Source: Mycobacterium sp. SMC-4 (GTDB lineage: Bacteria; Actinomycetota; Actinomycetes; Mycobacteriales; Mycobacteriaceae). From it: a DNA stretch of 64,000 bases. The stretch covers positions 2,542,001 to 2,606,000 of the forward strand of contig NZ_CP079869.1 of assembly GCF_025263265.1 (NCBI RefSeq), given 5' to 3'. Shown in pieces: positions 10,395 to 21,261 of this stretch. The position numbers and the translations under genes were made by a program. Numbering within the stretch: position 1 is the stretch's first letter; each line of letters begins with the position of its first letter. Under the pieces are notes generated by a model, which had not been told where the DNA came from, did not search any database, and was given only the letters and a program-made list of their open reading frames with translations.

Positions 10395-11600
10395 GTGGAT
10401 GGTGCCGTCGCAGGATTGATCCTGCTGGCCGTGCTGGTGGTGTTCGCGGTCATCGTGGTCGCCAAATCGGTTGCCTTGATCCCACAAGCCGAAGCGGCTG
10501 TCATCGAGCGATTGGGGCGTTACAGCAAAACGGTGTCGGGCCAGCTGACGCTGCTGTTGCCGTTCGTCGACAAGATCCGCGCCCGAGTCGACCTGCGCGA
10601 ACGGGTGGTGTCCTTCCCGCCGCAGCCGGTGATCACCGAGGACAACCTGACCGTGCAGATCGACACCGTGGTCTACTTCCAGGTCACCAATCCCCAGGCG
10701 GCGGTCTACCAGATCAGCAACTACATCGTCGGCGTCGAACAGCTCACCACCACCACGCTGCGCAACCTGGTCGGCGGCATGACGCTGGAGCAGACGCTGA
10801 CATCGCGCGATTCGATCAACACCGCGCTGCGCGGTGTGCTTGACGAGGCCACCAATCGCTGGGGTCTGCGGGTCGCGCGTGTCGAGTTGCGCAGCATCGA
10901 TCCGCCGCCCTCGATTCAGGACTCGATGGAAAAGCAGATGCGTGCCGACCGGGAGAAGCGCGCAATGATCCTGACCGCCGAGGGACACCGCGAATCGGCG
11001 ATCAAACAGGCTGAAGGCGAGAAGCAGGCCGCGATCCTGTCGGCCGAGGGTGCCAAGCAGGCGGCGATCCTGTCGGCCGAAGCCGACCGACAGTCGCGCA
11101 TGCTGCGGGCCCAAGGTGAGCGGGCCGCTGCCTACCTGCAGGCCCAGGGTCAGGCCAAGGCCATCGAGAAGACGTTCGCCGCGATCAAGGCGGGCCGCCC
11201 GACCCCGGAGATGCTGGCCTACCAGTATCTGCAGACGCTGCCTCAGATGGCCAAGGGTGAAGCCAACAAGGTGTGGCTGGTGCCCAGCGACTTCGGTTCG
11301 GCCTTGCAGGGCTTCACCAAGCTGCTGGGTGCGCCCGGAGACGACGGGGTGTTCCGATTCACCCCCTCGCCGGTCGAGGACGACATGCCCCGCCCCGAGG
11401 ACGATTCCGAGGAGGTCGCCGATTGGTTCTCCACCGAGACCGATCCCGCCATCGCTCAGGCGGTGGCCAAAGCCGAAGCCGAAGCCCGTTCGTCGGTCGA
11501 GGGGCCGGGCCTGTTGTCGGCCCGCCAGCCCTCGGTGCAATTGAACTCACCGCCGCCGCAGGCCGCCGAGCGACCTGCCGCCGAGAAGCCCGCAGAGTAA
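10395..11600 (+). CDS. SPFH/band-7 (stomatin-like) protein
   Basis: The 401-residue protein has an N-terminal membrane segment (about residues 4-24), an SPFH/PHB domain (about 28-200, with VDLRERVVSFPPQPVITEDN), a coiled coil containing repeats of KQAAILSAEGAKQAAILSAE (about 200-245), and a proline- and acid-rich tail of about 80 residues. It matches Rv1488. Stomatin-like proteins oligomerise on membranes and organise microdomains or regulate membrane proteases. GTG 10395 has a strong ribosome site (AGAAGGAG, 10381-10388). It forms a pair with the NfeD-like gene. Confidence 0.9.
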   Translation: MDGAVAGLILLAVLVVFAVIVVAKSVALIPQAEAAVIERLGRYSKTVSGQLTLLLPFVDKIRARVDLRERVVSFPPQPVITEDNLTVQIDTVVYFQVTNPQAAVYQISNYIVGVEQLTTTTLRNLVGGMTLEQTLTSRDSINTALRGVLDEATNRWGLRVARVELRSIDPPPSIQDSMEKQMRADREKRAMILTAEGHRESAIKQAEGEKQAAILSAEGAKQAAILSAEADRQSRMLRAQGERAAAYLQAQGQAKAIEKTFAAIKAGRPTPEMLAYQYLQTLPQMAKGEANKVWLVPSDFGSALQGFTKLLGAPGDDGVFRFTPSPVEDDMPRPEDDSEEVADWFSTETDPAIAQAVAKAEAEARSSVEGPGLLSARQPSVQLNSPPPQAAERPAAEKPAE

Positions 11601-11604
11601 TTCC

Positions 11605-11958
11605 ATGGCACTGAACTCCGCCAGAACCTACGCGGCGTTGGCTGCCTTCCAAGCCGTCGACGCGGCGGCCTGCGTCGGCCCGGTCGAACCCGTCGCCGAG
11701 GCGTTGCGGACCGTCGCCCTGCCGAAGAAAGTGTGGCCGGTGCTGCCGGTGGTCAAGGCGGCCTCGGCGCTCGGGCTGCTGTCGGTGTTCCGGTATCCGG
11801 GGTTGGCCCGCCTGACCACGCTCCTGCTCACCGTCTACTTCGCGCTGGCAGCGAGCTCACATGTCCGCGTCAAGGATTGGAGTCCCGGGCTGGTCGCGTC
11901 ATCGGTGTTCCTCACGCTCTACGGCACGCTGACTGTGAAGGGGCCTCCGGTCAGCTGA
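11605..11958 (+). CDS. Small DoxX-like membrane protein
   Basis: This 117-residue protein has several hydrophobic segments in the arrangement of the DoxX-like family (LPVVKAASALGLLSVF, LTTLLLTVYFALAASSHVRV and a final helix). It sits 4 bases after the SPFH gene and may be cotranscribed with it. M. tuberculosis has a similar small gene (Rv1489) in this place. The last 8 bases overlap the end of the convergent TVP38 gene. Substrate and role are unknown. Confidence 0.75.
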   Translation: MALNSARTYAALAAFQAVDAAACVGPVEPVAEALRTVALPKKVWPVLPVVKAASALGLLSVFRYPGLARLTTLLLTVYFALAASSHVRVKDWSPGLVASSVFLTLYGTLTVKGPPVS

Positions 11959-12700
11959 CCGCGATGTCCGGGCGCGTCGAATCGGTGGCCGGCGCGTTAG
12001 GTGTGGCTGCGGCACGGCGATGGCTGCGCAGCTCGTAGATCAGGCCGGCGATGCCGACGCTGGCCGTGCACAGCGAGATCAGCACCAACAATGGGTTCAC
12101 GCGACCGGTGAGGGCGTCACCCAAGATGACCACAGCTGCGGTACCGGGAAGCAGGCCGGCCAGCGTGGCCAGCGTGTACGGCAGCGCGCGGACGGCTGAC
12201 GCCCCGGCAGCGTAGTTCAGCACCGAGAACGGCACCGCCGGGATCAGCCGCATTGCGACGACGGCGGCCCATCCGCGCTGGCGCAACCGGGCATCGAGCG
12301 CCTCGATGCGTGGATGCCCGACCAGCCGGTTCAGTTGCCAACCGGCCGCCCGCACCAGCACCAACGCCAGCACGGCGCTGGCGGTACTGGCCACGACGGC
12401 GATCGGGATGCCGATGTAAGGGCCGAACAACAGCCCGGCGGCCAGGGTGAAGGCCGTACGCGGGAACGGGAAAACGGTGACCGCGATATGCGCGGCCAGG
12501 AAAGCCAGCGGGAACCAGCCGCCCACCGACGTGGCCCAGTCGCGCAGTTGCACCGCGGTGGGTAGCGGTACCCACGCCGCAACTGCGACGAGGATCACAA
12601 CCGCGCACGAGATGGCCAGCAGTCGGGACTTGGGCGCCGACCGTAGCGTGGCCAGCACTGCGGCACCGATCGTGCCCAGCGTGCTGACGACGGTTTTCAC
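11951..12700 (-). CDS. TVP38/TMEM64 (DedA-superfamily) membrane protein
   Basis: This 249-residue integral membrane protein matches M. tuberculosis Rv1491c. It carries the SNARE-associated/VTT domain: FPFPRTAFTLAAGLLFGPYIG near residues 77-97, then GWAAVVAMRLIPAVPFSVLNYAAG. About six membrane helices are visible. Members are thought to act in lipid scrambling or envelope stress, but no substrate can be named here. GTG 12700 is preceded at 8 bases by TAAGGT, a -10-like element, so the mRNA is probably leaderless. Divergent from mutA. Confidence 0.88.
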   Translation of the reverse strand: MKTVVSTLGTIGAAVLATLRSAPKSRLLAISCAVVILVAVAAWVPLPTAVQLRDWATSVGGWFPLAFLAAHIAVTVFPFPRTAFTLAAGLLFGPYIGIPIAVVASTASAVLALVLVRAAGWQLNRLVGHPRIEALDARLRQRGWAAVVAMRLIPAVPFSVLNYAAGASAVRALPYTLATLAGLLPGTAAVVILGDALTGRVNPLLVLISLCTASVGIAGLIYELRSHRRAAATPNAPATDSTRPDIAVS

Positions 12701-12804
12701 GGTTATCCACCTTACGGGGCAGGCTCGAACAGTTCGTGTCGGCGAAGCGACGAGTCGGGCGACCGGTATGAGGTGCCGCGACAGCCATCATTTAGCCTGA
12801 TGGC
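12701..12804. promoter_or_regulatory. Divergent promoter region TVP38 / mutA
   Basis: For mutA, TAGCCT at 12793-12798 lies 6 bases before the GTG at 12805. For the minus-strand gene, TAAGGT (complement of 12710-12715) lies about 9 bases before its GTG. Both suggest short or absent leaders. No operator palindrome is evident. Confidence 0.4.
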
Positions 12805-14688
12805 GTGCAGAAACCCAGCGCCGGCGCTGCCGGGGGAGTACTCGATTCCGATCTCGATCGCTGGCGCTCCGCGGTTGCGGGCGTTCTGGCCAAGTCCACC
12901 CGGCGAGATGTCGCCGATTTGCCCGCCGAGCCGGAACGCCTGCTCGATTCCGATACCTACGAGGGCTTCCCGATCCGCCCGCTCTACACCCGGGTCGATC
13001 AATTGGCCGAGCCGCCGCTGCCTGGACGCTGGCCGTTCACCCGGGGCGGCGACGCACTGCGCGACGTCAAGACCGGCTGGAAGGTCGCCGAAGTGTTCCC
13101 TGTCGACGAGGCTACCGCCGAACAGGCCAACGGAGCGGTGCTGCTCGGCCTGACCGAAGGCATCAGCGCTCTGGTCCTGCGAATCGGTGACCACGGACCG
13201 GGTCGGCCGGGGGTCGCGGCGACAGATCTACTCCGCCTACTCGACGGGGTCTACCTCGATCTGGTTCCGATCGTCGCCGATATCGCCGGCGACGGCGCGG
13301 TCTTCGGGGCAGCAGCCGACGCGCTGTTGTCTGCACTTGACGGTCTCGACAGCGACCAGCGTTCCCGGCTGTCGGTGGACCTGGGGGCCGACCCGCTGAC
13401 CGCAGCGCTGACCGGCCGCGCCACTCCTGAGCTGGCTGACGTCGTCGCCACCGCAGGCCGGGTCGTCGACTACGACGGCCACGTCCGCACCCTCACCGTC
13501 GACGGTCCCACTCTGCACGATCTCGGTGCAAACGCCACCTGGGAGCTCGGAGCGGCCATCGCCGCAGGGGTCGCCTACCTGCGCGCACTGACCGCGGCGG
13601 GCCTGCCCGTCAGGGAGGCGCTCGGCCAGCTGAGTTTCCGGTTCTCCGTTGGAGACGATCAGTTCCTCGGTATCGCCAAGCTGCGTGCCGCGCGCCAACT
13701 CTGGGCCCGGATCGCCGAGGTGGTGGGCGAGCCGGATGCCGGTGCGGCGACCATCCACGCCGAGACCTCGCTGCCGATGATGGCTCAGCGTGATCCGTGG
13801 GTGAACATGCTGCGCACTACGGTGGCCGCCTTCGCCGCCGGTGTCGGCGGTGCCGATTCGGTGCTGGTGCACCCGTTCGATGTGGCCATCGACGGTGGGT
13901 TCCCGGGTACCGCACGCAGTTTCGCACGGCGCATCGCGCGAAACACGCAGTTGCTGTTGCTTGAGGAGTCGCATCTGGGCCAGGTGCTCGATCCCGCCGG
14001 TGGGTCTTGGTTCGTCGAGGACCTCACTCGCCGAGTCGCCGAACAGGCGTGGTCGCATTTCCAGGAGATCGAGGCGGCCGGCGGTTTCGCGGACGCCACC
14101 GATGTGATCACCGCCCGGATCAGTGAAGTGGCCGACCGGCGGGCAGCTGACATCGCGCATCGTCGCACCGCGCTCACCGGGGTCAACGAGTTTCCCGACC
14201 TCGCCGAAGTCGCCCTGCCGCAGGGGGATCCGCTCCCCAATGTGCGCCGTTACGCAGCGGCCTTCGAAGCGCTTCGGGATCGGTCCGATGCTTTCCTGGC
14301 CGAGCGGGGCGCTCGTCCCAAGGCGTTATTGCTGCCGGTCGGGCCGTTGGCTGAGCACAACATCCGGGCCACCTTCGCAGTCAACCTGCTCGCTGCCGGC
14401 GGGATCGAAGCAGTCAACCCCGGGCCCTTGCAGGCCGACGGCGTCGCCGAGGCGGTCGATCAGGCCGGTGTCGTCGAGGTTGCCGTGATCTGCGGCACCG
14501 ACACCCGCTACGGCGACGAGGCCGCCGGTGTGGTCGATGCCGCGCGCGCCGCCGGAGTCGGCCACATCCTGCTGGCCGGACCGGAGAAGGCGGTCGCCGG
14601 GGCCGCGACCAAACCCGACGGCTATCTGACCGCGAAAATCGATGCGGTCGAAGCGCTGTCGGACCTGCTGACCCGATTGGGGGCGTGA
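12805..14688 (+). CDS. mutA: Methylmalonyl-CoA mutase small (beta) subunit
   Basis: MutA is the non-catalytic partner of the adenosylcobalamin-dependent mutase that interconverts succinyl-CoA and (R)-methylmalonyl-CoA, linking propionate and odd-chain or cholesterol-derived carbon to the TCA cycle. The 627-residue protein has the mutase barrel ([23 protein letters not shown]) and a degenerate cobalamin-type C-terminal domain. That domain lacks the DxHxxG cobalt-ligand motif, as expected for the small subunit. M. tuberculosis MutA has 615 residues. GTG 12805 probably heads a leaderless transcript. mutB starts one base after the stop. Confidence 0.95.
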   Translation: MQKPSAGAAGGVLDSDLDRWRSAVAGVLAKSTRRDVADLPAEPERLLDSDTYEGFPIRPLYTRVDQLAEPPLPGRWPFTRGGDALRDVKTGWKVAEVFPVDEATAEQANGAVLLGLTEGISALVLRIGDHGPGRPGVAATDLLRLLDGVYLDLVPIVADIAGDGAVFGAAADALLSALDGLDSDQRSRLSVDLGADPLTAALTGRATPELADVVATAGRVVDYDGHVRTLTVDGPTLHDLGANATWELGAAIAAGVAYLRALTAAGLPVREALGQLSFRFSVGDDQFLGIAKLRAARQLWARIAEVVGEPDAGAATIHAETSLPMMAQRDPWVNMLRTTVAAFAAGVGGADSVLVHPFDVAIDGGFPGTARSFARRIARNTQLLLLEESHLGQVLDPAGGSWFVEDLTRRVAEQAWSHFQEIEAAGGFADATDVITARISEVADRRAADIAHRRTALTGVNEFPDLAEVALPQGDPLPNVRRYAAAFEALRDRSDAFLAERGARPKALLLPVGPLAEHNIRATFAVNLLAAGGIEAVNPGPLQADGVAEAVDQAGVVEVAVICGTDTRYGDEAAGVVDAARAAGVGHILLAGPEKAVAGAATKPDGYLTAKIDAVEALSDLLTRLGA

Positions 14689-14689
14689 G

Positions 14690-16945
<2,256 letters not shown>

Positions 16946-17941
16946 ATGAGTCAGCCGGTGAGTGAACTCGCGGCAGCGCTCCGTGGTGGTGACCGCTCGG
17001 CGCTGGCCCGGGCTATCACCCTGGTGGAGTCGACGCGCCCGGACCACCGTCAGCAGGCTCAGGAGCTGCTGTTGGAGCTCGCCGACACCGCGGGGGCCGG
17101 GATGCACATCGGCATCACCGGGGTCCCCGGGGTCGGCAAATCCACCTCCATCGAAGCGCTGGGCATGCACGTCATCGAGCTCGGACATCGCGTCGCGGTG
17201 TTGGCGGTGGACCCGTCGTCGACCCGCACCGGAGGGTCGATCCTCGGCGACAAGACCCGCATGGCCAGGCTCGCGGTGCATCCCGACGCGTACATTCGGC
17301 CGTCGCCGACCTCCGGAACCCTGGGCGGCGTCGCCAGGGCGACTCGCGAGACGATCGTCTTGCTCGAGGCGGCCGGTTACGACGTCATCCTGGTCGAGAC
17401 CGTGGGCGTCGGTCAGTCCGAGGTCGCCGTCGCCAATATGGTCGACACCTTCGTGTTCCTGACTCTGGCGCGCACCGGAGACCAGTTGCAGGGCATCAAG
17501 AAGGGTGTATTGGAACTGGCCGACATCGTCGTGGTCAACAAAGCTGACGGCGAGCATGCGATCGAGGCCAAGTCCGCGGCGCGGGAACTGGCCGGGGCGA
17601 TCCGGCTGATCTATCCGCGTGAAACGCTGTGGCGTCCACCCGTGCTGACGATGAGCGCGCTCGAAGGCACCGGTCTGCAAGAGCTGTGGGCCACCGTCCT
17701 CAAGCACCGCGACGTGTTGACCGAGGCCGGGGAATTCGATGCGCGTCGGCGCATCCAGCAGGTGGAGTGGACCTGGTCGATGGTGCGTGACACCGTGATC
17801 GACCGCGTGGTGTCGAGCCCGGGCGTGCGCGCGATCCGCGCCGACGTCGAACGTCAGGTGCGCGACGGGTCGCTCACCCCGGCGCTGGCCGCGCAGCGGA
17901 TCCTCCAGGCCGTCGAACATCCACCGAATTCCGCGCCTTAA
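16946..17941 (+). CDS. meaB: MeaB GTPase chaperone of methylmalonyl-CoA mutase
   Basis: MeaB (ArgK family G3E GTPase) guards cofactor loading and reactivation of methylmalonyl-CoA mutase. The 331-residue protein shows Walker A GVPGVGKST (about residues 59-67), the VDPSSTRTGGSILGDKTRM segment typical of the family, the metal-binding ETVGVGQSE motif and NKAD for guanine recognition. It matches Rv1496. ATG 16946 directly follows the mutB stop codon (TAGATG), so mutA-mutB-meaB form one operon. The name argK seen in old annotations is misleading. Confidence 0.94.
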   Translation: MSQPVSELAAALRGGDRSALARAITLVESTRPDHRQQAQELLLELADTAGAGMHIGITGVPGVGKSTSIEALGMHVIELGHRVAVLAVDPSSTRTGGSILGDKTRMARLAVHPDAYIRPSPTSGTLGGVARATRETIVLLEAAGYDVILVETVGVGQSEVAVANMVDTFVFLTLARTGDQLQGIKKGVLELADIVVVNKADGEHAIEAKSAARELAGAIRLIYPRETLWRPPVLTMSALEGTGLQELWATVLKHRDVLTEAGEFDARRRIQQVEWTWSMVRDTVIDRVVSSPGVRAIRADVERQVRDGSLTPALAAQRILQAVEHPPNSAP

Positions 17942-18025
17942 CGTTTCGATAACTCCGGGTTTGTTAGCCGCGTCACAGGGTAGATTGAGTCCATTGTGAC
18001 AGGCGTCAACAACAAGGAGCGCAAC
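17942..18025 (+). promoter_or_regulatory. Promoter of the lipL-like gene
   Basis: TAGATT at 17981-17986 is a good -10 hexamer. The predicted start near 17993 would give a leader of about 33 bases that includes the ribosome site AAGGAG (18014-18019). This supports translation from GTG 18026 rather than from the upstream in-frame GTG at 17996. Confidence 0.5.
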
Positions 18026-19291
18026 GTGGCGCTTTATCAGGAGCGGTCGGCCGAGAGCCTTCCGCGGGGGGTCCGCGGGGCGGCAGATCCGAACTTCATG
18101 TACGCGGTGCGAGCCTTTGCTCAGATGTTCCCGTGGAAGCGCTTCGGCGGCGGGGCGCTGGCGGTGTATCTCGACGGAGAGTGTGTCGTCGATGTCTGGG
18201 CCGGGTGGGCTGACCGCAAAGGCAAGCGGCGCTGGGTCGCCGACACCGCGCCGATGGTGTTCTCGGCGACCAAAGGGGTGGCGGCCACCGTCATCCACCG
18301 GTTGGCCGACCGGGGGCTGATCGACTACGACGCGCCTGTCGCGGAGTACTGGCGCGAGTTCGGTGCGAACGGTAAATCCGGCATCACCGTGCGCGACGCG
18401 TTACGCCACCGGGCCGGCCTGTCCCAGCTCAACGGTGCCGACCGAACCCACCTGATGGACCACCTGACCATGGAGGAACGGCTGGCTGCCGCGCCGGCCA
18501 GCTGGCTGGTAGGCAGGCCCGCATACCACGCATTCACGTTCGGCTGGCTGCTGTCGGGTTTGGCGCGCGCGGTGACCGGCCAGGGCATGCGCCAGCTGGT
18601 CCGTACCGAGGTGGCGGCACCGCTGAACACCGACGGTCTGCATCTGGGCCGACCGCCCGCGCAGGCGCCGACCCATGCGGCGCGCATCATCGGGCCGCAG
18701 AGCCGCCTGCAGAATCCGGTGTTCAACCTGGTGGCTCCACGCATCGCGGCGCTACCGTTTTCCGCCGGGTTTGGCGCCATCTACTTCCCGGGGGTCAAGG
18801 CCTTCGTGCAGGGCGATACCCCACTGCTCGACGGTGAGATCCCGGCGGCCAACGGGGTGGCCACGGCTCGGGCCCTGGCCCGGATGTACGGCGCCATCGC
18901 CAACGGCGGGCGCATCGACGGCGTGCAATACCTGTCCAAGGAGACGGCGGCCGCACTGGCCGGTCGGCGTAGCCTGCGGCCGGACCACAGCCTGGTGCTG
19001 CCGTTGTCGTTCCACCTCGGCTACCACGGTCTGCCCGTCCCCGGGCTGATGCCCGGGTTCGGACATGTCGGGCTGGGCGGCTCGCTCGGGTGGGCCGATC
19101 CGCAGACCGGCCTGGCGTTCGGCTTCGTGCACAATCGGCTGCTGACTCCGCTGGTTCTCAGCGATCAGGCCGGATTCGTGGCGACGGCGGCGTTGATCCG
19201 CCGGGGTGCCGCGGCGGCCCGCCGCAACGGCTACCGCGCGGTGCCGGAGTTCGGGGCGCCGTTCGCCGACGTGACCGCGACTGCGGTCTGA
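18026..19291 (+). CDS. lipL: Beta-lactamase-fold serine hydrolase (LipL-like)
   Basis: This 421-residue enzyme belongs to the class C beta-lactamase/esterase family and resembles M. tuberculosis LipL (Rv1497), an esterase. The nucleophile motif SxxK is SATKG in FSATKGVAATVIHRLADRG. The family tyrosine motif and a C-terminal GHVGLGGSLGW segment are present. No signal peptide is evident. GTG 18026 is preferred because AAGGAG lies 6 bases upstream. It lies downstream of meaB but has its own promoter. The natural substrate is not known. Confidence 0.88.
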   Translation: MALYQERSAESLPRGVRGAADPNFMYAVRAFAQMFPWKRFGGGALAVYLDGECVVDVWAGWADRKGKRRWVADTAPMVFSATKGVAATVIHRLADRGLIDYDAPVAEYWREFGANGKSGITVRDALRHRAGLSQLNGADRTHLMDHLTMEERLAAAPASWLVGRPAYHAFTFGWLLSGLARAVTGQGMRQLVRTEVAAPLNTDGLHLGRPPAQAPTHAARIIGPQSRLQNPVFNLVAPRIAALPFSAGFGAIYFPGVKAFVQGDTPLLDGEIPAANGVATARALARMYGAIANGGRIDGVQYLSKETAAALAGRRSLRPDHSLVLPLSFHLGYHGLPVPGLMPGFGHVGLGGSLGWADPQTGLAFGFVHNRLLTPLVLSDQAGFVATAALIRRGAAAARRNGYRAVPEFGAPFADVTATAV

Positions 19292-19301
19292 TCGCCGGGG
19301 T

Positions 19302-20036
19302 TCAGGACTTCGCCCCGGAGAACCACCGGGTTTTCAGACGCCACGAGTGCGCTGAGGTCAACGCGAAACCGGCGCCACAGGCACAGGCGAAGACCCACAC
19401 CAGGGTGGTGCCCTGAACCGTCTGTAGTTGCGGGAACAGTGCCGTGGTGATGCGCACGAGGCAGGCGCCGATGCCCATCGCCGAGGCGAACAGATACACA
19501 TTGGCGATGGTGCGTGACCGCGGGTCCATACGCAGGATCAACAGTGCGCGAGCGCCGTAGCTGAGCAGATAGATCAGCATGCCGCAGAGCAGCAGCCAGT
19601 ACATGTTGAGCCAGAAGTCGGTGGGCACGTCGAAGAAGTCGGGGCGGTAGATCGACGAGCCGTTGCCCAGCCAGAAGGCGGCCAGCAGCAACGGGATGCA
19701 CAGCGTCGCCGGCAGCTCCACGTGCGACCGGAAGCGCCGTTGCAGCGCGTGATCGTGTTCGAGTCTGCCCAGCGCGTTGTAGACCACCGCCGAGGCCGCC
19801 ACGATGTAGCAGTCGTGCCCGATGTAGTCCTCGAGATTCCATTTCCCGGTCAGCGAGTACAGCCAGTGGCCGAGGGTCTCCGAGGCCAGCGGCGACATCA
19901 GCAACACCGCGGCGCCCTGCAGGGCGATGTTGAGCGTCGCGGCGACTTCCCAGCGGCAGGACCACGTCACACGACGGATCCACAGGCTCCACGCGATACA
20001 CAGGAGAGTGATCGCGATCAGTGTTGCCTGGGCCAT
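19302..20036 (-). CDS. Seven-helix membrane protein of unknown function
   Basis: This 244-residue protein has about seven predicted membrane helices spread over its length, starting with ATLIAITLLCIAWSLWI and ending with LVWVFACACGAGFAL. The loops are short, with an RxRSH/RRF basic region between helices 3 and 4. It contains no motif I can assign. It lies 56 bases downstream of a helix-turn-helix gene on the same strand, and the two may form an operon. A link to the divergent condensation-like gene is possible but unproven. Not a recognisable transporter. Confidence 0.65.
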   Translation of the reverse strand: MAQATLIAITLLCIAWSLWIRRVTWSCRWEVAATLNIALQGAAVLLMSPLASETLGHWLYSLTGKWNLEDYIGHDCYIVAASAVVYNALGRLEHDHALQRRFRSHVELPATLCIPLLLAAFWLGNGSSIYRPDFFDVPTDFWLNMYWLLLCGMLIYLLSYGARALLILRMDPRSRTIANVYLFASAMGIGACLVRITTALFPQLQTVQGTTLVWVFACACGAGFALTSAHSWRLKTRWFSGAKS

Positions 20037-20092
20037 GAGGGTCGTCGCTTTCGGGGCGCTGCGTTGTCAGCAAATCTTACGGGCTGACGGTC

Positions 20093-20464
20093 CTAGAGTG
20101 GGGGAGCGTCCGGGCGTGGTGAGAGCTCGGTGAGCTTAGGAATGCGCTTGGTGACGGTGCGCTCGGTGGTCTGGGGCAGAGTGGCGACCAGCTGTGCCGG
20201 ACCGGCCGCCTCGACGTAGCTCCACACTTCCTGACGGCTCATCAATCCGAACTGAATCTGCAGGTCGGGATAGCTCAGATGAAATCGGTCCGCGACCAGA
20301 CGCAGCTCTTCGGCGTTGGGGTAGTCGGCTTCTTTGATACGCCGGTAATAGGTGCTGCTGGAGATGCCGAGCGCGTCGAAGATGTCCTTGGCGTCGATCT
20401 CCCCGTCGAGGAGGTAGTCGAGCAGGGCCTTGAGCTGTCGGCCGTTCTCATCAGTCCTGGGCAC
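20093..20464 (-). CDS. Small helix-turn-helix DNA-binding protein
   Basis: This 123-residue protein has an N-terminal helix-turn-helix visible as LLDGEIDAKDIFDALGISSSTYYRRIKEADYPNAEELRLVADRF (about residues 15-58), followed by a short C-terminal domain rich in Thr, Pro and Arg. The start is taken at GTG 20464 (MPRTDENGRQLK) because TATTGT, complement of 20471-20476, is a -10-like element 6 bases upstream. The frame stays open far upstream, but that extension lies across a divergent gene and regulatory region. Probably a transcriptional regulator acting on the palindromes next to its own start. Target genes are inferred, not shown. Confidence 0.7.
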   Translation of the reverse strand: MPRTDENGRQLKALLDYLLDGEIDAKDIFDALGISSSTYYRRIKEADYPNAEELRLVADRFHLSYPDLQIQFGLMSRQEVWSYVEAAGPAQLVATLPQTTERTVTKRIPKLTELSPRPDAPPL

Positions 20465-20495
20465 CTGACCACAATAAACCCGGGAAGCGATATTG

Positions 20496-20508
20496 GGGAG
20501 ACCCTCCC
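20496..20508. promoter_or_regulatory. Palindrome 1, GGGAG-N3-CTCCC
   Basis: Inverted repeat GGGAG-ACC-CTCCC. It lies about where the -35 element of the helix-turn-helix gene should be (its predicted -10 is at 20471-20476 on the minus strand). It resembles palindrome 2 about 60 bases away, and both are candidate operators for the helix-turn-helix protein. Confidence 0.5.
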
Positions 20509-20551
20509 GGCAAACAGATAACACAACCTTAATTGACACTGCCGTCACAGT

Positions 20552-20571
20552 TTTGGGAGCACTCTCCCAAA
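20552..20571. promoter_or_regulatory. Palindrome 2, TTTGGGAG-N4-CTCCCAAA
   Basis: A perfect 8-bp-arm inverted repeat with a 4-base spacer. It overlaps the position of the -35 element for the divergent plus-strand gene, whose -10-like TACGGT is at 20588-20593, 7 bases before ATG 20601. Shares the GGGAG/CTCCC core with palindrome 1. A further TTTGGGA half-site follows at 20572. Confidence 0.55.
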
Positions 20572-20600
20572 TTTGGGACAACCGCTGTACGGTTAGCTGC

Positions 20601-21206
20601 ATGGTCGCTCCCCACATCGCTGACGAGGTCAGGCATCCCCTCGTCGACACCGCACCCGTAACGCTGGAGGTCTTCGATCGTCCGGCAGCGGGTGCCGCGC
20701 CCAGGTTCGAGACGGTGCACACGTCACCTTCGAGCGAATTGACGATCGAGCTCGACGCCGCCGCAGAGTGGCTCGGTGTGCAGATCGAGGAAATCCTGCT
20801 GGCCGCTCTCGGGCGCACCTTCGGACGAACCCGCGGAGATGGCGCGGTAGCCGTCGACGTCACCGGCGGGCGCAGGTGGCTGTGCCACCCGGTGTCGTTG
20901 CTGTGTGCCGCTTCGCTGCCGATGGGCCCTACGGAGTTGCTGCAGGGCGCCCACACCGCGCTGGCGTCGGCGCCGGGCCACGACAGCCCGCAATCCGAGG
21001 TGCTGTTGAGTCTCACGCGCACCGCAAACGGCGCCTCCGGCAAAGGCTGCGCATTGGAAGTGCATGTGCATCGGGTCGACGGCATCGTGGCCCTGGACTG
21101 GCGTTTTGACGCGTCGCGGCTGGACGCGTACTCCGTCGAGGAGATGGCCGAGCAGTTCCCTCTCGCGTTGATCGAGATCACCTCCGACGCTGCCGCGCCG
21201 CTGTGA
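20601..21206 (+). CDS. Condensation/epimerization-domain-like orphan protein
   Basis: This 201-residue protein resembles the C-terminal half of NRPS condensation or epimerization domains. Features are an LLAALGRTFGRTRGDGAVAVDVTG stretch, a following VSLLCAASLPMGPTELLQ block, a central PQSEVLLSL segment, and the end VALDWRFDASRLDAYSVEEMAEQFPLAL, which is typical of how such domains finish. The catalytic HHxxxDG motif of the N-terminal half is missing. No carrier, adenylation or thioesterase domain lies nearby, so it is a stand-alone fragment or a repurposed fold. ATG 20601 was chosen because a -10-like element lies 7 bases upstream. Family assignment is by eye. Confidence 0.55.
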   Translation: MVAPHIADEVRHPLVDTAPVTLEVFDRPAAGAAPRFETVHTSPSSELTIELDAAAEWLGVQIEEILLAALGRTFGRTRGDGAVAVDVTGGRRWLCHPVSLLCAASLPMGPTELLQGAHTALASAPGHDSPQSEVLLSLTRTANGASGKGCALEVHVHRVDGIVALDWRFDASRLDAYSVEEMAEQFPLALIEITSDAAAPL

Positions 21207-21226
21207 GGTTGCGGCCTCCATCGGAT

Positions 21227-21256
21227 TTCGATCGCGGCCTGATCACCGGCTAGAAT
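21227..21256 (+). promoter_or_regulatory. ileS leader promoter
   Basis: TTCGAT (21227-21232) and TAGAAT (21251-21256) form a -35/-10 pair with an 18-base spacer just upstream of the T-box leader. Confidence 0.55.
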
Positions 21257-21261
21257 TCGGC

